From the NCBI GenBank assembly GCA_031316315.1, contig JADBEO010000025.1, positions 1-53,925 of the forward strand: a DNA stretch of 53,925 nt, in the 5' to 3' direction. Within the stretch, counting starts at the first letter, position 1. Each line of letters starts with the position of its first letter. This DNA comes from Chelatococcus sambhunathii. Its GTDB lineage: Bacteria > Pseudomonadota > Alphaproteobacteria > Rhizobiales > Methylopilaceae. Positions 1-11,221 of the stretch are shown here, piece after piece. The notes under the pieces are model-generated. The model was not told the DNA's origin and did not search any database. It was given only the letters and a program-made list of their open reading frames with translations. The position numbers were made by a program, and so were the translations under genes.

Positions 1-168
1 CCTCCCCTGGGACAGGGGAGGGTAGGGTGGGGTGCGACTCAGGACATGGCTTTACGCCCCAAGTCCCGACCCGACCCCGCCTGTCGGCGGGGCCACCCTC
101 CCCCGGCCAACTCCGCTGTTGCGGAGTTGGCCAAGAGGAGTGGTCCAAGTCGGAAGCATCCGACTTGG
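1..168. repeat. Dispersed palindromic repeat cluster running into pbpC
   Basis: Three imperfect or perfect hairpins follow each other. At 1-29, arms CCTCCCCT and AGGGGAGG flank a 5-nt loop and are followed by GGGTAGGGTG. At 105-132, GGCCAACTCCG pairs with CGGAGTTGGCC over a 6-nt loop. At 145-168, CCAAGTCGG and CCGACTTGG flank AAGCAT. The core AAGTCGGAAGCATCCGACTT recurs exactly at 3457-3476, and the first hairpin recurs at 53897-53925, so these are members of dispersed repeat families resembling REP/BIME elements. The cluster overlaps the 5' end of the pbpC reading frame. Confidence 0.8.
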
Positions 169-2249
169 ACGCGCGGGGCAGGGAGGGGCGCACGTCCGCC
201 GGCGCTCGCATTCTTGCCGCAGCGGCCCTCATCGTCCTGATCGCCGGCTCCGCCGCCGCGATCTCGCTGGCCGCCTATCCCGCGCCCGAACCGGGCAGGG
301 CGACCCTGCTCTCCACGCTCGTCAACGACCGCGACGGCCGCCTGCTGCGCCCCTTCGCGGCCTCCGACGGCGCGTGGCGGTTGCCGGTCGCCCGCGCGGA
401 AGTCGACCCGCGCTTCGAAAAGTTCCTCATGGCCTATGAGGACAAGCGCTTCCTCTCGCATCCCGGCGTCGACCCGGTCGCGATCGTCCGTGCGGCGTGG
501 CAGGCGGCGCGCCATGGCGGGGTGGTGTCGGGCGGCTCGACGCTGACCATGCAGGTCGTGCGCCTGCTCACCCCCGACCGCTCGAAGACGCTTCTTCGGA
601 AATGGCGCGAGGCGGGCGCCGCGATCGCCCTCGAACGCAGGCTCGGCAAGCAGGGCGTGCTCGACCTCTACCTGCGCCTGGCCCCCTATGGCGGCAATCT
701 CGAGGGCGTGCGGGCCGCGAGCCTCGCCTTCTTCGGCAAGGAGCCGGCGCGGCTCTCGACTGCCGAAGCGGCGCTGCTGGTCGCTATCCCGCAATCGCCC
801 GAGACGCGTCGGCCCGACCGCGACCCTAAGGCCGCCAAGGCCGCGCGCGACCGGGTGCTCGACCGGCTCGCGAGCGCCGGCGCGATCCCGCAGGCCGAGG
901 CCGACTGGGCCAAGGACGAGCCGGTGCCCGACGGCCGCCGCGCCTTCCCGAACCTCGCCGCCCACGCGGCCGAGGCCGCGGCGCGTCGGCTGCCCCCCGG
1001 CGGCGCTGCGCGCCTCACCATCCGCCGCGACCTCCAGCGCGCGCTGGAGGAGCTGGCGCGCGATCGGGCGCGGGCGCTCGGGCCGGGCCTGTCGGTCGCC
1101 ATCGTCGCGGCCGACGTCGCGACCGGCGCGATCGAGGCGGAGGTCGGCTCCGCGGACTACTTTGACGCCTCCCGCGCCGGCTCGCTCGACCAGACCCGCG
1201 CGATCCGCTCGCCGGGCTCGGCGCTGAAGCCTTTCATCTATGCGCTCGCCTTCGAGAACGGGATCGCGGCCCCCGCGACGCTGATCGAGGACCGGCCATC
1301 GCGCTTCGGCGACTACGCGCCGCGCAACTTCGACGAGGGCTATCACGGCACGATCACGGCGGGAGAGGCGCTCGCTTTGTCGCTCAACATCCCGGCCGTG
1401 GCGCTGCTGGAGGCGGTAGGGCCGGCGCGCTTCGTCGCGCGGCTGCGCTCCGCCGGCGGCGGCCTTGCGCTGCCGGGCGGGGAGACGCCGGGTCTCGCCG
1501 TCGCGCTCGGCGGCGTCGGGATCAGGCTGGTCGATCTCGCGACGCTCTACGCCGGCCTTGCGCGCGGCGGGGCGACGATCCCGCTGTCTGAGCGCTTCGA
1601 GGATCTCGCCGAGTCCGGCGCGCCCGGCCGCAGGCTGGTCTCGCCGGAAGCTGCGGCCGCCGTCGCCGGGGCCCTGCTGAAGAGCCCGCCGCCCGAGGCC
1701 GCGCTCGGCGGCCGGCTCGCCTTCAAGACCGGCACGTCTTATGGCTATCGCGACGCATGGGCCGTCGGCTTCGACGGCAAACGCGTGATCGCGGTCTGGG
1801 CCGGTCGCCCGGACGGCGCGTCGAGCGCGGGCCTCGTCGGCCGCGAGGCCGCGGCGCCGATCCTGTTCGACTCCTTCGCGCGCACCGGCGAGGCCGTCAC
1901 GCCGCTGCCGCCTGCGGAGGCCGCGCTCGCCTTCGCGGAGCTGCCGGAGCCGCTGCGCCGCTTCCGCCCCTTCGGCGCGCCGCCGCCCGTCGCGGGCGTG
2001 CGCGAAAGCCCGCCGCTCAGCGTCGCCTTTCCGCCGGACGGCGCGCGGGTGGAGCTCGCCGCCGGCGAGGAGCTCGCGCTGAAGGCCGCCGGCGGCGCTC
2101 CGCCCTTCCGCTGGCTGGTCGACGGCCGCCCGCTGCCGCCCCAGCGCCGCCGCGAGGCGCTCTGGCCGACGCCGGGACCGGGCTTCGCGCGCCTGACCGT
2201 CATGGACGCCACCGGCGCGACGGCCTCGGCGAGCGTGCGGATCGAGTAG
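165..2249 (+). CDS. pbpC: Penicillin-binding protein 1C (bifunctional glycosyltransferase/transpeptidase)
   Basis: This is a class A penicillin-binding protein that polymerises lipid II and carries a transpeptidase domain, anchored in the inner membrane and acting in the periplasm. Numbering from a TTG start (694 aa): one membrane helix at about 16-38, GT51 motifs EDKRF (92-96) and GGSTLTMQ (123-130), transpeptidase motifs SALK (352-355, nucleophile S352), SLN (406-408) and KTG (521-523), then a C-terminal PBP1C-type domain. All key residues are present. No ATG exists upstream of the membrane helix. The frame is open from a GTG at 27, but residues 1-46 from there are encoded by palindromic repeats, so I prefer TTG 165, which has GGAAG 8 nt upstream. 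That TTG itself lies in a repeat. Start uncertain; function secure. Confidence 0.88.
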   Translation: MDARGREGRTSAGARILAAAALIVLIAGSAAAISLAAYPAPEPGRATLLSTLVNDRDGRLLRPFAASDGAWRLPVARAEVDPRFEKFLMAYEDKRFLSHPGVDPVAIVRAAWQAARHGGVVSGGSTLTMQVVRLLTPDRSKTLLRKWREAGAAIALERRLGKQGVLDLYLRLAPYGGNLEGVRAASLAFFGKEPARLSTAEAALLVAIPQSPETRRPDRDPKAAKAARDRVLDRLASAGAIPQAEADWAKDEPVPDGRRAFPNLAAHAAEAAARRLPPGGAARLTIRRDLQRALEELARDRARALGPGLSVAIVAADVATGAIEAEVGSADYFDASRAGSLDQTRAIRSPGSALKPFIYALAFENGIAAPATLIEDRPSRFGDYAPRNFDEGYHGTITAGEALALSLNIPAVALLEAVGPARFVARLRSAGGGLALPGGETPGLAVALGGVGIRLVDLATLYAGLARGGATIPLSERFEDLAESGAPGRRLVSPEAAAAVAGALLKSPPPEAALGGRLAFKTGTSYGYRDAWAVGFDGKRVIAVWAGRPDGASSAGLVGREAAAPILFDSFARTGEAVTPLPPAEAALAFAELPEPLRRFRPFGAPPPVAGVRESPPLSVAFPPDGARVELAAGEELALKAAGGAPPFRWLVDGRPLPPQRRREALWPTPGPGFARLTVMDATGATASASVRIE

Positions 2250-2273
2250 GGGCAGGCGATCCGTCTCGGGATA

Positions 2274-2420
2274 CCCTCTCCCGCTTGCGCGAGAGGGTAA
2301 GGGTGCGGGGCGTCATCGCCGAGGGTTCAAGAACGGCGCTTTCCGGGTGGACGGGCTCTTCATGGAGCCGCAGCGCCGCGCGCCCTCATCCTTACCTTCT
2401 CCCGTGAACGGGAGCAGGGG
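2274..2420. repeat. Inverted pair of dispersed palindromic repeats (BIME-like)
   Basis: This fills most of the 332-bp gap between pbpC and grpE. The left unit (2274-2310) has CCCTCTCCCG and CGAGAGGG arms followed by TAAGGGTGCGGGG. The right unit (2383-2420) is an inverted relative, CCTCATCCTTACCTTCTCCC followed by a hairpin with GGGAG. The two units face each other about 75 nt apart, the usual layout of bacterial interspersed mosaic elements. It may end pbpC transcription, but has no T tract. Confidence 0.7.
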
Positions 2421-2504
2421 CGGCAAGCGTCGCGCGTCCGAAAAGAACGGTCGGACGAAACGCGATAGGCCTTCCCTTGGAGGGAACGGATAGAGCCCGA
2501 AAAA

Positions 2505-2533
2505 CTTGATTTTCGGCGCTCGCGGACTGATAT
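2505..2533 (+). promoter_or_regulatory. Candidate sigma-32 (RpoH) promoter of grpE
   Basis: CTTGAT at 2505-2510 and CTGATAT at 2527-2533 are separated by 16 nt, resembling the alphaproteobacterial heat-shock form CTTGAA-N15-17-CNATAT. It lies about 50 nt before the grpE start, and grpE is a classic heat-shock gene. The fit is partial and made by eye. Confidence 0.35.
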
Positions 2534-2581
2534 CCGGCCCCGCTTCCGCAATTGTTTCATTCGAGGACGAGAGGCCCGTTC

Positions 2582-3298
2582 ATGCCGGACCCGATGTCGG
2601 CCGATAACGCCGCCAAGCCGAAGTTCGACGGCGACCCCAAGTTCGAGAGCGACGCCAAGGCCGCGTCCGGACAGGCGAAGGCCGGCGCGCCCGAGACCGA
2701 CGAGACGCGCGCCGACGCCACCGTCGAGCCGGAGGTGACCGAGGCCGCGCCGCAGCCGGTCGACCGGACGCCGGAATTCGAGGCGGCGCTCGCCGAGATG
2801 CGCGACCGCCTGCTGCGCGCGCATGCGGAGATGGAGAACCTGCGCCGCCGCACCGAACGCGAGGTTCAGGACGCCAAGCGCTACGCCAACGCCGGCTTCG
2901 CGCGCGACCTGCTCGGCGTCGCCGACAATCTGCGCCGCGCGATCGACGCCGCCTCGGCCGGCACGGGCGGCGCGGACGCGGAAGACACGGACCCGGCGCT
3001 CGCCGCGCTGCTGGAGGGCGTCGAGCTCACCGAGCGCGAGCTGCTCAAGGCGCTGGAGAAGAACGGCGTCACCCGGCTTGAGCCGAAGGGCCAGGTGTTC
3101 GACCCGCACCGCCACGAGGCGGTGTTCGAGGCGCCCGATCCGAGCGTGCCGTCGGGCACGGTCGTGCAGGTCATGCAGGACGGCTACATGATCGGCGACC
3201 GCATCCTGCGGCCGGCGATGGTCGGCGTCGCCCGCGGCGGCCCGAAGCCGGGCGCCCCGGAAGCCGCGGCTGCGGCCGGTCTCGACCGGAAGGCGTAA
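2582..3298 (+). CDS. grpE: Nucleotide exchange factor GrpE
   Basis: GrpE releases ADP from DnaK in the cytoplasmic Hsp70 cycle. The 238-aa product has a charged, disordered N-terminal region of about 60 residues, a helical dimerisation stretch, and the C-terminal family signature: [11 protein letters not shown] and [19 protein letters not shown] are recognisable. The ATG at 2582 is preferred over an upstream frame start at 2552 because GAGG lies a suitable distance before it; an ATG four codons further in is also possible. In many relatives hrcA sits directly upstream, but here the upstream gene is pbpC beyond a repeat pair, and dnaK/dnaJ are not in the window. Confidence 0.95.
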   Translation: MPDPMSADNAAKPKFDGDPKFESDAKAASGQAKAGAPETDETRADATVEPEVTEAAPQPVDRTPEFEAALAEMRDRLLRAHAEMENLRRRTEREVQDAKRYANAGFARDLLGVADNLRRAIDAASAGTGGADAEDTDPALAALLEGVELTERELLKALEKNGVTRLEPKGQVFDPHRHEAVFEAPDPSVPSGTVVQVMQDGYMIGDRILRPAMVGVARGGPKPGAPEAAAAAGLDRKA

Positions 3299-3302
3299 AG
3301 GC

Positions 3303-3600
3303 GCGGGGCTTGTCCCGGCCTGGAGCCGGGACCCAGAGCCTCGACGACGCCTGAAGAAGCGTCGGCCGTCGGCCTAAAGCTCAACCGTCATGCCCGGGCT
3401 TGACCCGGGCATCCATCAGGAACTCGGATTTTTCCGAGTTCCTCACCAAAGTGGCCAAGTCGGAAGCATCCGACTTCGCGGGCGCGTCCGCGCCGGATGG
3501 ACCCCCGGGTCAAGCCCGGGGGTGACGATCCATTCCGACTGCGCTTTAAGCCAGCCCGCGAAGCGCGTCTGGGTCCCGGCTCAGGGCCGGGACAAGTCGG
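3303..3600. repeat. Nested composite palindromic repeat between grpE and lpdA
   Basis: The whole 300-bp gap between the convergent genes is a set of nested repeats. Outer units at 3309-3337 and 3568-3596 are inverted copies matching at 27 of 29 positions by eye. Middle units at 3387-3417 (GTCATGCCCGGG...) and 3495-3526 (...CCCGGGGGTGAC) are inverted relatives. In the centre are a GAACTCGG/CCGAGTTC hairpin (3420-3441) and AAGTCGGAAGCATCCGACTT (3457-3476), which is identical to a copy at 147-166. The structure could act as a two-way terminator for grpE and lpdA. Confidence 0.85.
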
Positions 3601-3601
3601 C

Positions 3602-5002
3602 TCACATGTGGATCGCGCGGCCCTCGACGGCGAGGGCGGCTTCCTTGACCGCTTCCGACAGGGTCGGATGGGCGTGGCAGGTGCGCGCGATGTCTTCCGA
3701 CGACGCGCCGAACTCCATGCCGAGCGCGACCTCGCCGATCAGCGTGCCAGCGTCGGGTCCGACGATGTGGACGCCGAGCACCCTGTCGGTCTTGGCGTCC
3801 GCCAGCACCTTCACGAAGCCCTCCGTCGTGCCGTTCGCCTTGGCGCGGCCGTTGGCCGTGAACGGGAACTTTCCGCTCCTGTACTCGACCCCGTCCTTCT
3901 TCAGCTCCTCCTCGGTGCGGCCGACCGAGGCGACCTCCGGATAGGTGTAGACCACGTTCGGGATCACCTCGTAGTTCACGTGGCCCGCCTTGCCGGCGAG
4001 GATCTCCGCGACCGCGACGCCCTCGTCCTCGGCCTTGTGGGCGAGCATGGGCCCCGCGATGGCGTCGCCGATGGCGTAGATCCCGTCGACGGTCGTCTTG
4101 AAATGCGCGTCGGTCTTCACCCGGCCGCGCTCGTCGAGCTCGACGCCGGCCTCGCTCAGTCCGAGACCTTCCGTGTAGGGAACGCGCCCGATCGCGACGA
4201 GCACGACGTCGGCCTCGACGACTTCGGCCTCGCCGCCGGCGGCCGGCTCGATCGTGACCTTCAGGCGGTCGCCCGCCTTCTCCGCGCCGGTGACCTTGGA
4301 GCCGAGCTTGAACGCCATGCCCTGCTTGGCGAGGATCCGCTGGAACTGCTTGCCGAGCTCGACGTCCATGCCGGGCAGGATGCGGTCGAGGAACTCGACG
4401 ACCAGCACCTCCGAGCCGAGGCGCCGCCAGACCGAGCCGAGCTCGAGCCCGATCACGCCGCCGCCGACCACGACCAGCTTTTTCGGCACGGACTGAAGCT
4501 CCAGTGCGCCGGTCGAGGACACGATGGTGGTCTCGTCGATGTCGAGGCCCTTCAGCCGCGCGACGTCGGAGCCGGTCGCGATCACGATCGCCTTGGTCTC
4601 GAGCGTCTGCTTCTCGCCGCTCTCCGGCGCGACCTCGACCTTGCCGGCGCCGAGGATCCTGCCCGTCCCGCGGAAGGCGTCGATCTTGTTCTTTTTGAGC
4701 AGGAATTCCACGCCCTTCACGTTGCCGGCGACGCCCTCGTCCTTGAAGGCGAGCATCTTGGCCAAATCCAGCTTCGGGGCGTCGACGCCGATCCCCATCT
4801 TCGCGAAGGCGTGGCCGGCCTCCTCGAACAGCTCGGAGGCGTGGAGCAGGGCCTTCGAGGGGATGCAGCCGACATTGAGGCAGGTGCCGCCATGGGTCGC
4901 CCGCTTCTCGACGACCGCGACCTTGAGGCCGAGCTGGGCGGCGCGGATCGCGCACACATAGCCGCCGGGGCCGGTGCCAATAACGACGAGATCGTAGGCC
5001 AT
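3602..5002 (-). CDS. lpdA: Dihydrolipoyl dehydrogenase (E3)
   Basis: This FAD- and NAD-dependent enzyme reoxidises dihydrolipoyl groups on the E2 subunits of 2-oxo acid dehydrogenase complexes. The 466-aa product starts with the FAD-binding GTGPGG (9-14), has the redox-active pair C41 and C46 in [13 protein letters not shown], a central NAD-binding [13 protein letters not shown], and the C-terminal active-site HAHPTLSE (H445, E450). Length is typical. It is on the same strand as sucA and odhB but separated from them by two small genes and an opposite-strand SWIB gene, so it probably has its own promoter. It is the likely E3 of the neighbouring 2-oxoglutarate dehydrogenase and possibly of other complexes. 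Confidence 0.95.
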   Translation of the reverse strand: MAYDLVVIGTGPGGYVCAIRAAQLGLKVAVVEKRATHGGTCLNVGCIPSKALLHASELFEEAGHAFAKMGIGVDAPKLDLAKMLAFKDEGVAGNVKGVEFLLKKNKIDAFRGTGRILGAGKVEVAPESGEKQTLETKAIVIATGSDVARLKGLDIDETTIVSSTGALELQSVPKKLVVVGGGVIGLELGSVWRRLGSEVLVVEFLDRILPGMDVELGKQFQRILAKQGMAFKLGSKVTGAEKAGDRLKVTIEPAAGGEAEVVEADVVLVAIGRVPYTEGLGLSEAGVELDERGRVKTDAHFKTTVDGIYAIGDAIAGPMLAHKAEDEGVAVAEILAGKAGHVNYEVIPNVVYTYPEVASVGRTEEELKKDGVEYRSGKFPFTANGRAKANGTTEGFVKVLADAKTDRVLGVHIVGPDAGTLIGEVALGMEFGASSEDIARTCHAHPTLSEAVKEAALAVEGRAIHM

Positions 5003-5215
5003 CGCTGCTTTCCGGTTGTTTCAGGGAGCGAAAGGATCTTCGGGCCGGCTCACGCCTCGGCCAAAGGGATTAGACGCCGCGGTCCCGCAGCGCAATGCAT
5101 GGCGCGCGCGCCTGCGATCTGAACGGCCGGTCCGGAACCGTGCCTCGCATCGGCTGTTTAGCGTTCACAGACGACGATTGAACCGAGCCGGCGACCACGA
5201 ACAGGAGCGAACGAC

Positions 5216-5581
5216 ATGGCGACCGCCAAGAAGGCCAGCGAGATGAAGGCCGCCGGCAAAGCCGGCGCGGACAAGGCCGCGAGCAAGAAGACCGCGAGCA
5301 CGAAGGCGCCCGCGGAGAAGAAGGCTTCGGCCAAGGGGCGCAGCGACGGCGCGCACGCCAAGGTGAAGCCGTCCGACAAGCTCGCCGCGGTTGTCGGCGA
5401 AGGGCCGCTGGCCCGGACGGAGATCGTCAGCAAGATGTGGGAGTACATCAAGAAGAACAAGCTGCAGAACCCCGACGACGGCCGCGAGATCATGGCCGAC
5501 GACAAGCTCGGCCCGCTGTTCGGCGAGAAGAAGGTGTCGATGTTCCAGCTCAACAAGATCATCTCCGCCAACGTCAGCTGA
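5216..5581 (+). CDS. SWIB/MDM2 domain-containing small basic protein
   Basis: The 121-aa product has a Lys/Ala-rich, histone-tail-like N-terminal part (about 1-45) and a C-terminal SWIB fold (about 48-120), with recognisable features such as LARTEIVSKMWEYIKKNKLQ, REIMADDKLGPLFG and VSMFQLNKII. In eukaryotes SWIB domains occur in SWI/SNF chromatin remodelling subunits; bacterial forms are known in Chlamydia and Hyphomicrobiales, where the role is poorly defined but nucleoid association is plausible. AGGAG lies about 9 nt upstream of the ATG. It is the only plus-strand gene between odhB and lpdA and has a separate promoter region of about 200 bp. Family assignment is good; function is inference. 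Confidence 0.88.
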   Translation: MATAKKASEMKAAGKAGADKAASKKTASTKAPAEKKASAKGRSDGAHAKVKPSDKLAAVVGEGPLARTEIVSKMWEYIKKNKLQNPDDGREIMADDKLGPLFGEKKVSMFQLNKIISANVS

Positions 5582-5604
5582 GGCGGCGCGCGGCGCGGGC
5601 CAGG

Positions 5605-5910
5605 TTAACGGCCGGCGCCCGCTTCCTTGCGGATCGCCTTCGTCTGCACATGCAGCGTGGCGCGGTTCGCGACCACGATCAGGACCGACAGCCCGATCAG
5701 CCACGGCGCGATCGCCTTCAGACCGGCGATCGTCCGTTCGTGGTCGTTCGGGTAGACCGTCAGAAAGGCCGAGACCGCCACAAGACCTGCGATCGCCATG
5801 ACCGTCTGGCGGTCGAGCGCGCGCCTGCGGGCCGCTACCGCGGCGTCCGCGGCGTCTTCCGGCGCTTCGACCGGACCGGAGGTCTCCCGCCGCGCTGACC
5901 GCTTTCTCAT
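5605..5910 (-). CDS. Small two-helix membrane protein, unknown function
   Basis: The 101-aa product has a charged, Arg/Ala-rich cytoplasmic N terminus followed by two hydrophobic segments (about 36-53 and 62-82) joined by a short loop containing YPNDHER, and a basic C-terminal tail. I do not recognise a family. Its start lies 4 bp after the stop of the 117-aa gene upstream, and that gene follows odhB by 11 bp, so all three are probably cotranscribed. It ends 23 bp from the end of the convergent SWIB gene. Confidence 0.6.
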   Translation of the reverse strand: MRKRSARRETSGPVEAPEDAADAAVAARRRALDRQTVMAIAGLVAVSAFLTVYPNDHERTIAGLKAIAPWLIGLSVLIVVANRATLHVQTKAIRKEAGAGR

Positions 5911-5914
5911 CGGA

Positions 5915-6268
5915 TCAGCCCCCGGCGGCGTCCTCGATGCGCCAGGTCGACAGCACGTCGGGATCGACGACCACCTCGCCCGTGGTCTTCAGCCGGTACT
6001 CGCCGGATCGCGCAGGTCCGAACCAGCCCGTCGCCGGCGGCAGGACCAGCGTCTCGCCGGCGAACCGGCCCTCGCACGCGATCTCGATCCCGGCGCTCGG
6101 ATCCGCCGAGACGATGCGGCCATGATACTGGGCGACCCGCTCGCCGCTCGCCGAGACGAACACAGTGCCGACGAGCGCGTAGGCGCCGACGAGGCGCGCG
6201 GCGAGGTCCGCGTCCCAAGGCTCGGGAAACGGTTCGCCGGAGGCGACGAAACGCGGAGGATGCTCCAA
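5915..6268 (-). CDS. Hypothetical protein downstream of odhB
   Basis: The 117-aa soluble product has no signal peptide or membrane segment. Visible features are a Pro-rich start (PFPEPWD), an alternating beta-like middle part and a C-terminal GEYRLKTTGEVVVDPDVLSTWRI. I do not recognise the family. It starts 11 bp after the odhB stop and is followed after 4 bp by the two-helix membrane protein, which makes it part of the sucA-odhB transcription unit. GC content and codon use match the neighbours. A role tied to the dehydrogenase complex is possible but there is no direct evidence. Confidence 0.6.
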   Translation of the reverse strand: MEHPPRFVASGEPFPEPWDADLAARLVGAYALVGTVFVSASGERVAQYHGRIVSADPSAGIEIACEGRFAGETLVLPPATGWFGPARSGEYRLKTTGEVVVDPDVLSTWRIEDAAGG

Positions 6269-6279
6269 TCGAGCCTCCT

Positions 6280-7584
6280 TTACAGGTCCATCACCAGCCG
6301 CGCCGGATCCTCAAGGCTTTCCTTGACCCGCACGAGGAAGGTCACGGCCTCCTTGCCGTCGACGATGCGGTGGTCGTAGCTCAGCGCCAGATACATCATC
6401 GGCCGCACCTCGACCTTGCCGCCGATCGCCATCGGCCGCTCCTGGATCTTGTGCATGCCGAGGATGCCGGACTGCGGCGCGTTGAGGATCGGAGTCGACA
6501 TCAGCGAGCCGTAGATCCCGCCATTGGTGATGGTGAAGGTGCCGCCCTGCATCTCCTCGATGCCGAGCTTGCCGTCGCGGGCGCGGCGGCCGAAATCGGC
6601 GATGGTCTTCTCGATCCCCGCGAGGCCGAGGTGATCGGCGTCGCGCACCACCGGCACGACGAGGCCGCGGTCGGTGCCGACGGCGATGCCGACATGATAG
6701 TAATTCTTGTAGACGACGTCGGTCCCGTCGATCTCGGCGTTGACACTCGGAATGTCCTTGAGGGCCTGGATCACGGCCTTCACGAAGAAGCCCATGAAGC
6801 CGAGCTTCACGCCGTGCTTCTTCTCGAACGTGTCCTTGTACTTCGCGCGCAGCGCCATGACCTCGGTCATGTCGACCTCGTTGAAGGTCGTCAGCATGGC
6901 CGCGGTGTTCTGCGCGTCCTTGAGGCGCCGCGCGATGGTCTGGCGCAGCTTCGTCATGCGCACGCGCTCCTCGCGCGCGGCGTCGTCCGGCGCGGACGGC
7001 GCGCGCACGGCGGCCGGCGGCTGCGGCGCGGGCGCCTGGGTCGGCGCAGGCGCCGGCGCCTTGGCCTGCGCGCCGCCCTCGGCGGCGGCCAGCATGTCGC
7101 CCTTGGTCACCCGGCCGTCCTTGCCGGTTCCCTGCACGCCCTTGGGATCGATCCCGGTCTCGTCAGAGATGCGGCGAACCGAGGGAGCCTGGCCGGCGTC
7201 GGCCGGCGGCGTGCCGCCGTTCGCCTTGGCCTCCTTGGGCTTGGTCTCGTTGGCGTCGTCCTTGATCGGCTTCGCCGCCTCCGCGTTGGCGGGAGCGGCG
7301 GGCTTGGCTTCCTTGGCCGCCGCTTTGGGCGCCGCGGCGGCCGCGCCGCCTTCCTCGATCGAGCCGAGCAGCGCGCCGACGCCGACCGTCTCGCCGTCCT
7401 TGGCCTCGTATGCGCCGAGCACGCCCGCGGCGGGCGCCGGAACCTCCAGCGTGACCTTGTCGGTCTCGAGCTCGACGACCGGCTCGTCGACCTTCACGGC
7501 CTCGCCGGGCTTCTTGAACCAGCGGCCGATGGTGGCTTCGGTGACGGATTCGCCGAGCGTCGGAACGCGGATTTCAGTGGCCAT
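6280..7584 (-). CDS. odhB: Dihydrolipoyllysine-residue succinyltransferase, E2 of 2-oxoglutarate dehydrogenase
   Basis: E2o carries succinyl groups on its lipoyl arm and passes them to CoA. The 434-aa product has a single N-terminal lipoyl domain with the modified lysine K43 in [11 protein letters not shown], an Ala/Pro/Lys-rich linker (about 80-130), a peripheral subunit-binding domain beginning near [11 protein letters not shown] (about 131-165), a second Ala/Pro linker, and the catalytic acyltransferase domain ending in YDHRIVDG (H405, D409). One lipoyl domain and this catalytic core indicate the succinyl rather than the acetyl transferase. It is in the sucA transcription unit, after a YCII-like gene. 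Confidence 0.96.
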   Translation of the reverse strand: MATEIRVPTLGESVTEATIGRWFKKPGEAVKVDEPVVELETDKVTLEVPAPAAGVLGAYEAKDGETVGVGALLGSIEEGGAAAAAPKAAAKEAKPAAPANAEAAKPIKDDANETKPKEAKANGGTPPADAGQAPSVRRISDETGIDPKGVQGTGKDGRVTKGDMLAAAEGGAQAKAPAPAPTQAPAPQPPAAVRAPSAPDDAAREERVRMTKLRQTIARRLKDAQNTAAMLTTFNEVDMTEVMALRAKYKDTFEKKHGVKLGFMGFFVKAVIQALKDIPSVNAEIDGTDVVYKNYYHVGIAVGTDRGLVVPVVRDADHLGLAGIEKTIADFGRRARDGKLGIEEMQGGTFTITNGGIYGSLMSTPILNAPQSGILGMHKIQERPMAIGGKVEVRPMMYLALSYDHRIVDGKEAVTFLVRVKESLEDPARLVMDL

Positions 7585-7617
7585 CGGATCGCCTCCCCGA
7601 AGGGAGGTCCCTTTCTG

Positions 7618-7950
7618 TCAGGAAACGTCGGCGGCGGGCCGGGACGCGAGCCCGGGCCGCAGGATGATATTCGGCATTGCGATCTTTTCGTACCGGAAAC
7701 CGTGACCTTCGGTGATCACGGGGTCGCGCGCGAGGATCGCGTCGAGCGCGGCTTCATCTTCCGCCTCGATCAGGCCAAGTCCCCACGGCCCGCTGGGATC
7801 GAGCACCGGACCGAACGCGATCCCGGCGCCCTCTTCGGCGAGCGCCTGACAATGCGCGAAATGACGAGCCATGACGGCGCCCTCGGCGTCCGTCATGTCG
7901 AACGGGAAGGTCGGCCGCGGACCGATGAGCCGGACGAGGAAGACCGCCAT
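7618..7950 (-). CDS. YCII-related domain protein inside the sucA-odhB operon
   Basis: The 110-aa product looks like a YciI/YCII-fold protein (a small ferredoxin-like dimeric fold): an initial beta strand VFLVRLIGPRP, a central helix with MARHFAHCQALAEEG, a GPVLDPSGPWGLGLIEAEDEA segment and a DPVI-type ending that is typical of the family. A His (in ARHF) lies where related proteins have a conserved active-site His. Its biochemical role is not established for the family as a whole. It starts 10 bp after the sucA stop with GGGGA upstream, and odhB starts 33 bp after it, so it is translated from the same mRNA. Confidence 0.75.
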   Translation of the reverse strand: MAVFLVRLIGPRPTFPFDMTDAEGAVMARHFAHCQALAEEGAGIAFGPVLDPSGPWGLGLIEAEDEAALDAILARDPVITEGHGFRYEKIAMPNIILRPGLASRPAADVS

Positions 7951-7960
7951 GACGATCCCC

Positions 7961-10930
<2,970 letters not shown>

Positions 10931-10975
10931 CGGAACAGCCTTGAGATCGGATCGGTTGCTGGCGTTTCGCGGCGC

Positions 10976-11004
10976 AATATAGGCGCGGCGCGCTCGGATT
11001 TGAA
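10976..11004 (-). promoter_or_regulatory. Candidate sigma-70-type promoter of sucA
   Basis: Read on the minus strand, TTCAAA (10999-11004) and TATATT (10976-10981) are 17 nt apart, matching four of six and five of six consensus positions. The expected start would give a leader of about 40 nt before the sucA ATG. The -10 is a rare AT-rich spot in this GC-rich intergenic stretch. Confidence 0.45.
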
Positions 11005-11221
11005 CGCCGGAAATGCGGAAATGGCGTGACGCCGGGCTCCGGAGGTTCACGGATCGTGCCGAAGCGTTACGCCAGCAGAGGCGCGGCCCCGTCTCGCGCC
11101 CTGTATCCCGCGCGACACGCATTCACAGCCTGCGTTCAACCGAGACACGATCCGCCCGAAAGATTTACGCGCACCGCGATAGTGATCGCCTGCGCAATGC
11201 GCGGGTGATCGGGGGAATGGC

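Noticed and set aside
27-164. GTG at 27 as the pbpC start
   Set aside because: It would add 46 residues encoded by palindromic repeats that also occur in non-coding gaps. It cannot be excluded because a GGAGGG-like sequence lies upstream.
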